From: Trissonchulus latispiculum
Taxonomy: Eukaryota; Nematoda; Enoplea; Enoplida; Ironidae
NCBI GenBank assembly: GCA_030248195.1
Contig: JASAND010020677.1
Span: 19,240-83,239, forward strand
Reading direction: 5' to 3'
DNA: 64,000 nucleotides
Part shown: one piece after another, positions 33,301 through 45,300 of the stretch
How positions within the stretch are numbered: the first letter of the stretch is position 1
Layout of the letters: the number at the start of each line of letters is the position of its first letter
The notes under the pieces: generated by a model
Seen by the model: only the letters and a program-made list of their open reading frames with translations
What the model was told of the DNA's origin: nothing
Database searches by the model: none
Position numbers and translations under genes: made by a program

Positions 33301-36300
33301 TTTTCTTTTTTTCTGTTTCAGTTAAACTTAGAGACCAACTTGGAATCCTATGGTAAATTGGACGTGATAGTTCACAAGCTGTCTGATGTTATCATGGGCG
33401 CCGATTCCAATCCTTCCTCTGCCTTTATGCTGAAAAATCTTAAGGTCTGTCCAATGTTTAGGCAAAAATGTTGGGGACATAGGCTGGGATGGAAATGTTT
33501 TAAATACAGTTAAATTTGGCTGTTTTCGTCATATATTGCTGTGCCTGTAACTAAGCCGAAACGCTGGGTTTACTTTACTGGAGGGAGGCGCCCACCACTT
33601 TTTGGGTTCCCCTTGGGTTTATTCTAGTGAATTTGTTTGGCTGGGGGCCCCTCGGCCCGCTAAAAATTGCGCTATTTTTATGGTATCGCCAAAAAATAAG
33701 CGGATGTAGTGCTTAAATAAGCAAAAATCTACTAAAAATTTCCGGCGACGCCGGATAATATTTGAAAATTTGGCCTTCTGAGCGATTTTTAAGGGCAAAA
33801 GTTGGTACCAACCAAATACCCAGTTTTTTTGGGGGGAGGGTGTTTATACCCCCCACTAGAACCCAAAATTTAAGGAACTTTAGTCTAAATTTTCAAAACA
33901 TTTTCCGGCGTCGCCGGAAATTTTTGGGCAAAAATTATCTCTTGGTATTCAAACTCAATTTTTGAGCACGTTTTGGTTGTAGTTATAGCAGTATAAACAG
34001 GCTATTTTTTGCATGTTAGCCCATTTTATTCCCCCACTAATGGGGGCCTCCTCCCACTCTCCCCACCCCCACTTTATTCGCCTAGAATAAACCCTGAAAC
34101 GTGTTTAAAAAGTTTTAGTACCAAATTTTACGATTTTGGGTCAGAAAATTTTGGCGAAGCCAGAACGTCTTGCCAAAATTCTAAAAAAACTGACAATTTC
34201 TAGGCACCTTATGGTGCGTGGGAGGAGCGAATAGACTCCCAGAACTCCACCCCCCCCCCCGTGAAAACACCCAGAATTGCTTTCAGTGAAAGTGGCAAAT
34301 GCAAATTTCGCAACACGATGCCTTCGCCATGGTGAATTTCCAGTAATCGGAGTTGGTGAACATTTTGCTAAAACTTTATATGGACGCTTTGTTGTGTCGT
34401 TTGTCGTTCCTGTGCGTCGTTTTTTAGAGATATTTCACCAATCGGTTCTCTCATTTCCCTTTGATATAGGCACTGGGACCTTGGGGTCTTGGGCTTTAGC
34501 TAGGCAAAATATATAAATAGGGGTAGCCACTAAGCCAGCCACTAGTGGGGGATCTCAAAAGTTGCGGGGCCTAAATTGTCTAAAATCTCCAAAAATGTGG
34601 TCAAATTTAGTCTGTTTTCTATGTATAGGCGGCTATAGGTATAAGTGCTCAAAATTTAAACGTTAAAATCGACTATCGGGAAGCTTTTTGGAACCATTTG
34701 ACGCAAAAATTCTAAAAAGTTTGCCCTTTTCTGGGCATTTATAGTGGAGTGGGGTGCCTCGTCGTCGTCGTTGGCGGCAATCGGATTGCGTATCCGTATG
34801 GGGAGCCTCCACCTTTACGCCCAGCAGACGTCTTTCGAAGGCACATCACAAATGGAAGCCCGGAATAGGGAGCTGGATACCCCTTGTCCTTAAATTATGG
34901 TACCGAGCTGGGATTTTTTAGTGGGGAGGGGGAAGGGGGGTGCCCCCACTTTTTGGGTCCCCCCCCCCACTCGATCCCGTCCTCACTTTTTTGGGCTTCC
35001 CCCCCCATTCACTATAAAGGTGCCCGGAAAATGCCGAATTTTAAGGATTATTTTTCAAAAATCGTCTATTTTGGTGCTCCAACTCAATTTTTGAGCACTT
35101 TTAAGCACAGTTATAGCAGTGTATATATATGTAGAAAACGGGCTATTTTTACTGCATTTTTAGTGATTTTAGACCACTTTGGATTCTCCCCACTTTTGGG
35201 TCCCCCCACTCTCCCCAACTCCACTTTTTTCGCCTAGAAAAAGCCCAGCCGAGTTGGCTACCTTCATCATCACCACTTAAAAATCCAAGGGGGGTCTTGG
35301 CCAGGATATTAGAGAGGCCTAATTGTCACGTTTTTAATTGATTTATATTTAGCAGATACTAGGGTAATTTTGGCGCCGGGCAGGTCGAATTTGTCTTCAT
35401 TCGTTTTTTTTCTATTCTAGTCCTATCTAAGAAACCATTCCTCAGTGCTGATGCTGGATCCGCTTCCGGCCGTGGAAATTCTCTGTGATCGTTCTGCTCA
35501 ATATGCTCTTATTGAAAATGCTTGCCAGGGTCAAGGTCAGTTTCTTCTCCCCCCCCCCCAGGATATATATTTTCTAGGGATTTTTATGGGGGATTTCTTG
35601 ACAAAAACAACTAGCAGTTTTTGACACAGGCATAAGAGGTATTATGTAGGGGCGCGATAGCGCCCCTACATAATATGGGTATAAAGGCGTCTGCGCGGCC
35701 CCCTGGAGACCGTGTTGGCCTGGTGCCAGCTAATTAGAGGTCTGGGAGGGGTAAAAATGTTACCATCGTAAAGTACTCGAGCAGTACTACAAGTACCACC
35801 ATACTTTTGGTTAAAATTCCGAACTTCGAAATTTTGCACTAGGCGGGAGTCACCGTGCGTTTGTTTTTTTTTCTCGGTTAATAACGCTTTTCGGAAGTGC
35901 ATTTTCTAGCGAAGTGTTGGAACGATGTGGGCATTTTGGTCCAATGCTACTATGATATGTTGGTAGACAGTATCCCCCCATGCTACCAAACGAAGGTCAT
36001 TTTGGCACTCGGCCAATTTTGGCTCTGTGCCAAGGCCCCAAAGTCGGACTTTCGCTATTTTGGCACTTCGGTTGAAATCAACTTTTTTTCACAGGCTAGC
36101 AGCTAGATCGGTTTGGTTTATTTTATTTGAATATTTCGGACTATGCGCACAAAGTAACGAGGGGGATTTTTTAATTTCGCTCTGTAGCTTTCAGGAGATG
36201 GGCCCAAACTTCTTCCAGTCTTCAAAAGTGGTCAAGTTTGGTGTCAAATGAAAGCCCTTGGCGAGGCGATCAACTTTTGTCATTATGCCACCCACAAAAA

Positions 36301-39300
36301 GAGTCACCAGCGGCATGTGGGTGGGTGGCCCTCCCTCAGTGTGTCCGTTGTGGGTAAAAAATGACAGTCTTCAAAAGTGGTCAAGTTTGGTGTCAAATGA
36401 AAGCCCTTGGCGAGGCGATCAACTTTTGTCATTATGCCACCCACAAAAAGTGGCCCCAGCGGCCTGTGGGTGGGTGGCCCACCCACAGTGGGTCCGGTGT
36501 GGGTCAAAAATGAAAGTCTTCAAAAGTGGTCAAGTTTGGTGTCAAATGAAAGCCCTTGGCGAGGCGATCAACTTTTGTCATTATACCACCTCCAAAAGTG
36601 GCCACACCGACCTGTGGGTGGGTACCCCACCCACAGTGAGTCCAGTGTGGGTCAAAAATGAAAGTCTTCAAATGTGGTCAAGTTTGGCATCAAATGAAAG
36701 CCCTTGGCGAGGCGATCAACTTTTGTCATTATACCACCTCCAAAAAGTGGCCCCACCGACCTGTGGGTGGGTGCCCCACCCACAGTGGGTCCGGTGTGGG
36801 TCACAAATGAAAGTCTTCAAAAGTGGTCAAGTTTGGCATCAAATGAAAGCCCTTGGCGAGGCGATCATTATACAGCCAGTCATTATACCAGCCACAAAAA
36901 GTGGCTCCACCGACCTGTGGGTGGGTGGCCGGCGTGGGTTAAAAATTAAAGTCTTCAAAAGTAGTCATGTTTGGTAAAAAAATGAAAGCCCACTTGCTCA
37001 CATTTGCCCTGCCTATTGCATTTTTCAAGCTCCTTATCTGCGTCAGCTCACTGCTGGAAAGGGAACCTTTAAAATGACAGAAGGACAAGTAATAAAAATG
37101 CTCCTCCGGAGCATGAAAAAGTAATATGGGTAGTTGTGAGGTTGTAAAATCAAGAGAGGACTAGTCTTAAAAATGCTTAATATGGGGCTAGGTTCAAAAA
37201 AAGAAGAGGACTAGGTTGTTTTCGAAATTCGAATTAATATGGGCACAGCTTCGCCGAGCAACCCATATTCGCGGGCTTTCACGCTTCGTCATGGCGATTG
37301 CCATATACAAAGCAATTAATGTCAGTCAATAAGTACAATTCCAGCAGTTATATATATATATATACGTAAACTATATAGTATATATATAATTTGGTTGTGC
37401 TGGACTACGACAAGCAACTAGAAAGAACCAAAGCTATGATTGTAACGCTAACGGTTGAATAGAAATAGAAGATCGTCGGAGAGTGTCTTGATCCTGAAGT
37501 TATTGTTGAAATATATACTTTTCTTATAAATGGTTAAAACGCTCAGTAGATAAATATTAAGAGTTTATCGAAAGAAATGTTTGCTTCCACTAAAACTCGT
37601 TTATCATATATAGTCGTATACTATTTACGTGCCGTAACTAAATCTGAACACTGGTACGTATAAAAATATATAACTTTTTCAGTCCGCGAATATGGGTTGC
37701 TCGGCGAAGCTGTGCCCATATTAATTCGAAAACAACCTAGTCCTCTTCTTTTTTTGAACCTAGCCCCATATTAAGCATTTTTAAGACTAGTCCTCTCTTG
37801 ATTTTACAACCTCACAACTACCCATATTACTTTTTCATGCTCCGGAGGAGCATTTTTATTACTTGTATACAGAACTTGTTGAAAATAAATCTAAATATAT
37901 AAGTCGTGTGCTGGGCCAGTAGATGCCGAAGTGCCCTCTTGTAGTTTTTCTAGGCTGATGGAGCCCGGAAATAAACAACAACAACAACAAAATAAATGCT
38001 CCTTGAGCATGGGCACAAAGCACCTAAGGGTTTCAGGGATAGCCTCTTCCGTTTCTGACGCTGAGCTAGCGAAAATGTCTGTAAAAGTCTGGCCAAACCG
38101 GAAAAGTTTTTGAAACTGGTAAATTTTGGCAATTTTTGGGGTTATAGGTGGGGGGGGGGTCGCCGAATCTCCCAACCTCAGTCCTCAGTAAGAATAAGCA
38201 AAGAACACACTCCTTTTATATCCTGGCTGCGCTCCTGCCCCTTCCTTTGTATCCCTTGTGGTTCCGTGAATCAGCGGCTGTTTTATCGATTATCTTTTGC
38301 CGTAAGTATTGAAGTTATCATTCCTGGCTTCGGGTCGTGAATCCGGCGATGCCAACCCTGCCAGACTTATCAATATCTGGCGTTTTTTCGATTTCTGAAA
38401 GTCTTCTCTGGCTTCAATATTGCTGAGCCCCATGCCTCTGTAGTTGCAGTTTGCTTCCTGTTTTAGCCATGATATCAACTCCATCCTATGTGGTTTTGTC
38501 CTCTTCAGATCCTGTCTATAATGCAACTGTTATTGCCAATGCTGGATTATCATATCCAATTGGTTTGTCTTTTTCTTCAGCTTTTTCAGTTTACCAAAAC
38601 AATTATTAAATGCGCAAGGAATGAAATACGGATGGCTGGGATGACCAGTATGTAATGCTAGAGAATTTATGATTGAAATATTGATTTATTTTCTGTATTA
38701 TTTTCGCTTGTTTGAGCTATGCGTTGTGCTGTATTTAGTTTTGTTTTTTTCTGTTCTAGTGTGTAAGCCTCAAGTTGCTCATGGTTCTGATGCTCACAAG
38801 GTATGCACTTTATGAGACTAAAAATTTTGAGAACTACAGTAAATGTGTTCAAGGGCGTACCCGCCTTTTTAAACGGGGGGGGGTCGAGACTCTTTTCTAA
38901 AAAATGGTCAAATCTCTGAAATTAGCTAAAAATTTATTTTTGATCTCATTTGATATTTTTTGTCATTGGAGGACCCCTCCAAAGTGGACCCAGCTGCCTG
39001 TGACGTCCTGACCAGGCTCCGGATCGGTCCAAAATCGAGTTTTCCAAACGTGGCCAAGTTTCGTATCATATGAGAGCCCATGGTGAGGCGAACATTTTTT
39101 GTCATTGGAGGACCCCTCCAAAGTGGACCAAGCAGACTGTGGCGCCCAGATTTCTATCCTGTGGACCCCACCGCCGCGCCGCTCCCCCCCCCCCACCCAC
39201 ATCGACAACCGCTCAGAAAATTGCGTAAAACACACATTTGCGCTCTCAAATTCGCATAAAACGCCTGCAATTTAGATTTCTATGTCCCCACGCGGCGCCG

Positions 39301-42300
39301 CTCCTTCCCCCTCCAAATGTCGGCAACCGATCAGAGAACTTTTCTAAACACATTTGCGCGAACATAAAGGAGTATGCTATATTGACTTCGATCGTTCCCC
39401 CACGAGGCGCCGCTACCTCTTCCCCGCGCATCGTCAGCCATTCAGAGAACTGCGTTCCGTGTAAGTAATTCTTACCGCTTACCAATTTTCTTTCTCTAAA
39501 AGAGTTAAGTTTTTTCGATTCCAACGTACCTGCTAAATCTATCCTCCTAATTTTTCTGGTTTATTTCTTCCTTTTTCATGATAATCGCGAAAAATTTATG
39601 TGCTATATGCTTCATAATTTTGAAAGTATATAATTCTTTCTATACTCTCTTCCATACTAACGGGTTTTAAGAAAACAAAGTTTTTGTAAAATTGGTCTCT
39701 CCTAGCTCCATACCCCACCCTTTTACGACTTATAGTAGTACTAAAGTATTTTACGACTGTCGTCGTACTAAAGTCTTTACGACCTATGTCGTACTAAAGT
39801 ATATCTACGTACTATTGAAGCCGTACTAATACTTACTAATTCTTACTCTAGCCTAAAGTGTATATTTTGGGAATTATCTATGTATTAGCATTGAACTAAC
39901 ATTGAATAAATAAATGTATTATATTTTGAATGAGAATAGCTTTGTCATGTCTGCAGAATCTATCGATTTTCTGCTTTCTGAGTACGTTTCAAAAATATTA
40001 TTCAAGGAAGCAGCAGTGAAATTTGTTAATTTCATTCTGTTAAAATTTCATGTTTCATTTTTTAAATGTTTTAATTATCAAAATATTAGGGAATTGTCCA
40101 ATTTCTTACCCTACCCATTGTTAACAGTTTTCAAAATGATAAAATTTTTCATATTTTGGAACGAGAATAGTTCTTGTCTTGTCTTCAGAATCTATCGAGT
40201 TCCTGCTTTCTGAGTACTTACCAAAAAAAATATATATATATATAATTTAAGGAAACGGTGATGAAATTTATTGATTTCATTCTTTTAGAAATTCATGTCT
40301 CATGTTTTGAAATGTTTTAATTAACGAAATATTAGGGAATTGTCCAATTTCTTATCCTTCGTTCACAGTTTTCAAAATGAGGAATGTTGCATATTTTGGA
40401 ACGAGAATAGTTTTTGTCTTGTCTTCAGAATCTATCGAGTTCCTCCTTTCTGAGTATATACGTACTTAACAAAAATATATATAATTTAAGGAAACGGTGA
40501 TGAAATCTATTAATTTCATTCTGTTAGAATTTCATGTTTCATGTTTTAAATATTTTAATTATCGAAATATTAGGGAATTGTCCAATTTCTTACCCTACCC
40601 ATTGTTAACAGTTTTCAAAATGAGAAATTTTTCATATTTTGGATGTCATATATGTTTGTTCACCACACTAAGGACACTTTATGAGGCGACTGGCGGCGAA
40701 ACTATCTTTAACTTATTTTGTAAAAGATTTTTCCAAAGCATCCTAAAGAACTTAGTTCTACACTTCTCCACTGATGAGCCGCAAGTGTTTGAACCAAGTC
40801 TGGCAGAGGTCGCATGCACTACTAATATAGGAATTTAATATGTTTTTACGTGTACATATGATAACAGGAAAATGTTGGAATTAGCACGAGAGTGCATTTT
40901 ATTTATTTCTTTAATATTGGACGGGCTTCTGTTTTTGTTCACTTCATCCCAGAAATAAATTCCGAAAAAGGAAAAAAATAGTGGTACGTAAACTAACTTG
41001 TTTCCAAAAACACACGCTTTTGCGGGCTCAAATTTGCACAAAAAGTGCCAGTAAAAGAGTGCTATTTTAAGTTCTGTCCTTCCCCACGCGCCGCCGCTCC
41101 CCCCCCCCCCCCATCGGCAACCAATCAGAGAACTGCGTCAAACGCACATTTGCGTTCTCAAATTCGCATAAAATAACCTGCTATTTAGATTTCTATCCGT
41201 CCCCACGCGGTGCCGCTACCGCACCCCCCCCCTCCCGCCAGAAAACTGCGTTAAGCACACTTTTTGTGCTGGAGAAAATGTGCGCAAAGGAGTCTGCTAT
41301 TTCATTTCTATCCACGCCCCCCCCCCAGTCTATCTCTCAGTATAATATTGACAGTGTTTGTTTGTTTGTTTGCAGATGGCCTTGGTATTTCATGAGGGCG
41401 GTCTGGCGGACGTGAACTTCCCCTGTCTCGCTCAACGCTTCATTCCCCATAATGCGATCCTGTACAAAGTCTTTGTCATCGGCGCCCATCACTACATCAC
41501 CTCCCGACCCTCACTCAAAAACTTCACTCCTGGATGTAAGTCTGCTCGACTGTGGACTGCTTGAGAGTAATGTACTTACGGTTGGTTTCTCCTAAGAGAG
41601 CGTAGCGCAGGGTATTTTTAGGGTAATATTTTCTCTGTGATATACTCGACGGTGTGGGGGAAGAGGTAAGGTAGCGGAGTGTTGGTCTAGGGACTGCCCA
41701 TTCTGAATTTAGGTATGTCAGAGAAGAAAATTTTTCTTTTTTATGAGAAAAAGACTTTTTGAAAAATTTAGTTGACGAGAAAGTTTTTTCCGGTTCCAAG
41801 CGAACATCCATAGCTTTTTTCCGACTACTTCAAAATTTGGCTACGCCGGGTAGTGGCCTATAAACGAAAAGGACACCGATTTTCAAAGGACACAAAATCC
41901 GGCGAAGCCGGAACATTTTTCGAAAATTTACCCTAAAACCGTATTTTTCTGTTGGCTTCTGAAGTCTGTGGCGGCTGGCAGGCCCGAATCTTGGGCGACC
42001 CAAGTCTGGGGGGGGGGACCGAGGTTTGGGGGGGGGGGGTATATACCCCCTGTAGGAAGAAAACGCCCGGATCAAGCAGGAGGCCCCGGTAGGGTGAAGC
42101 TGAGACTTTGCAGGCGGTTTCAGCGGCGACCTTTAGGAGTCTTCCAAACTGGGAATAGGCTCCAGCCGAACATTTTTTGCGCCCTTTAGCTTGCGTTTGC
42201 GCAGCCTTCAAGTTCTACTCACTTTTGGCTTGTTACAGGGAACTTCACCTACTATCTTCCCCTACGTATTCTGAAGTGGACTATCCCCCCCCCTCGCCTA

Positions 42301-45300
42301 GCTTATGTCTTTTGCAGGTTTGCTACACCTGGGTTATCTCAGATTTTCTGCTGTTTTTTCTATTTTCAGTGCATTCCACCGTTTATTTTGACAGTCACGA
42401 AGTTTCTAAGGAAGGTTGCTGTTCTAGGCTAACACAGGTAGGATTGTGCGTATATGAGTGGAGGTTTTGTTATAATCCTTATTTCGTTACGGAAAGAATC
42501 AGTGAACCATCAGCGTTGTTTTCGTGGCTTGTTAGACTGATTTTTTTAATTTTACAATTTGGCGCTGACGTCTGTATAATAGTTAAAGCTGTCCCCTTTG
42601 AAAATTGAAAATTGGGGAGTTTAAACATTTAGCATACTCATTAAGTTTATATCTTATTTTGTCTTTCTTTCGAGCAGAATTTTCGGCATTTTGTACACTT
42701 AAACTCTTAAGCAAGTGTTTGACTTGCCCTGCTCGAGCTGGTAGGTATTCAGACAGCCTGAAAACAGGACACTGTCGTGACATTTGAAATGCCGAAGTAT
42801 ATTCCTCTCCGGGGTGCGCAAATTTTCGAAAAATTTTCTAGACAGGTTGCTGAAAATTGCGCTATTTTTACAGTATCTGTTGGAAAGGTTAGCTTAGTGA
42901 AAAATATACATATCTGGAGTTTAAGGGGGGGGGGCTACGAACGGGTTGGCACTAGTGTTGTTTCAGTAGACGATTTCAGTTTCAGTTTCAGTCGGTGGTT
43001 CGAAATAATTTCAGTTTCAGTTTCAGTCGGCGGACCAAAGTAGTTTCAGTTTAAGTTTCAGTCGGCAACGTAAAATAATTTCAGTTTCAGTTTTAGTTTC
43101 AGTCGGAGTTTCAGTTTCAGTTCGGTTTAAAAACAACGGTTTCCAGCTCTCTGAGTTAATATAAAGCACAATTTAATGTTTATTCAGCCTCGATTACATC
43201 AATGTTAACAGAATCGAAGCTCAAAACCTTAAAAATTTCAAGATTTAAGGGAAGACTGAAACTGATTTCAGTCCGAGTTTCAGTCTTTTACCCAATATAG
43301 TTTCAGTTTCAGTTTTAGTCGGCTGCCTAAAAATGTTTCAGTTTCAGTTTCAGGTCTCTTCTCAAAATAGTTTCAGTTTCAGTTTCAGTGACTGAAACTG
43401 AAACCTGTACAAACTGAAACCTAGTTTCAGTTTCAGTTTCAGTGACTGAAACATCACTAGTTGGCACAACATCGTCGGAGAGAGCTACTTTTGCCCCCAA
43501 CGTTAGCCAACATATCAAAGTAAAAAAGTTTAGGGTGGGCATTTGGGCAATAATATATCTCACCTACACTGTTTTTGGAAGTACGCCAAAGTACAAATTT
43601 TGGTGGGAAAAATGGGATTTTTCAAAAATGTTTTTTCAGCTCTGGTGGGTTAACGGTTCGACCGATTCTGAAACTTTCCGTCATATATATTAACTGTTAC
43701 TAGTGCTAAATATAAAAGTATTCCGGCTTTCGAGCGTTGCTGCTTTCTTCAGCTATAACAGCGCAAAGTTTGAAATTAGGCGAAAAGTTGCAATGTGACC
43801 GTGCGCCGTTTTCGCTCTAATAAAATTGACAGCCCCTAGCCTACCCCAGCTTTTTAGCAGATATTAGGCTCTAATATGGGCAAACTGTCTGTCAGTTTCG
43901 AGGAATTTGGCTTTCTGGTTAGTGTACTAGCAAACTTTTTGTTAAGAAATAACCCTTATTTTTAAGCGTGAAAAGCTAACTAAGCGCAGTTTAAATGGGG
44001 TCAAAAAAATTTGTCTCCGATTTCGCCGAAAAAGTGCTTGTAGGGGTTATTTGACCTGCTGAATCCGAATATAAAAGCAGTTTTTCGATATGACGCTTCC
44101 TTCGTTCAGTATGCGCTTACAACTGTCTTAGAGGTTTTTGGAGCGATAGCCATCCGTACTTCGAGAAATCAATCTAGCATTTCTAAACACTTAAGCGAGG
44201 TTTAGTGACCTAGCTTTCTGCATATCTTGGTACACACACTGGCCTGTAATGCGCAAAGTTTCAGCCGATTCTGCCACAGTAATTTGGAGTAATTGGCTCA
44301 CATTTTCGAAATGGCACCAAATAACAGCGGCAATATCGATAATGTAGTCTAGCACTGCGAACGCAGGGATTAATGAAATCACGTCATTTTTACATAAGTT
44401 AAGACAGATACTTGGAGTATTAACTGGAGCAAACTGGCATTTTTTTAGTGCCCCCCCCACTTTTCGGTTCCCCCTCCACTTTTCGGAGCCCCCCCCCCAC
44501 TTTCGCCCACCCCCCCCCCACTTTTGGGCAAGCCCCCACCCACTTTTTAAAAAATTAGGTTTTTGAGGTCAAATTTTCAAAAATTTTCTCAATTTTTAGC
44601 TAATTTATGGACTTATAAGCTCATTTTAAGCTTAAAAACAGCTATTTTTTGCGTTTTTACCTTAAAAATGCTAATTTTTCGCTAAAAATTTCGGTATATT
44701 TTACATTTGGCTCGCCCCCCCCCACTTTTCGGAAGCCCCCCTACTTCCCCCTCCCTCGGGGGGGGGGAAGCCCCCCCCCCCACTTTCAAAACCCTAAAAA
44801 AATGCCAGGCAAAGTTGGGTTAATTTGGTAAACCACAGCTCATTAGGCGTTAGTTAACCTCCACCCGTATAGACCTACAACAACCAATTTTTCGCACTTT
44901 GATTGTATCTCACAGAAAAGTATACATTGATCTAAGAATTATTTTACATGATATCAAAGCGCTATATATCAGAACTATTTCTGGAACATTTGGGTACCGT
45001 ACCTTGCCCGTAGCGATCAGGGCGAGGCGAAGTTTGTGTACGTGTCATGTCGAGCTTTGGAGCGACAACAGCAACTTCTGATGGCTCCACAGGACGCTTG
45101 GCTCCACACGACGCTACGCTGCATGGAATTCTTTCAAACTTTAAACTATTTTACACTAAACCTAATACTATTATGTGGCAAAAGACTAGCTAGCTTTTCC
45201 AACATCGAACTTTTAGTGAAATTCGTAGCCCCCCCCCCTTAAGAAGGGAAAATCAAGTAGAACATCCACTTGGTGGCCTAGAAATTTGGGACATTTGGCG

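Noticed and set aside
36258..36977. 239-codon ORF, and two shorter overlapping ones
   Set aside because: They run through the 149-bp tandem array. The repeat has no stop in several frames and each unit supplies a new ATG. There is no domain or splice context.
42177..42608. 143-codon ORF as a separate gene
   Set aside because: It is open by chance around ITPK1 exon 8 (42370-42437). Only that segment matches a known protein.
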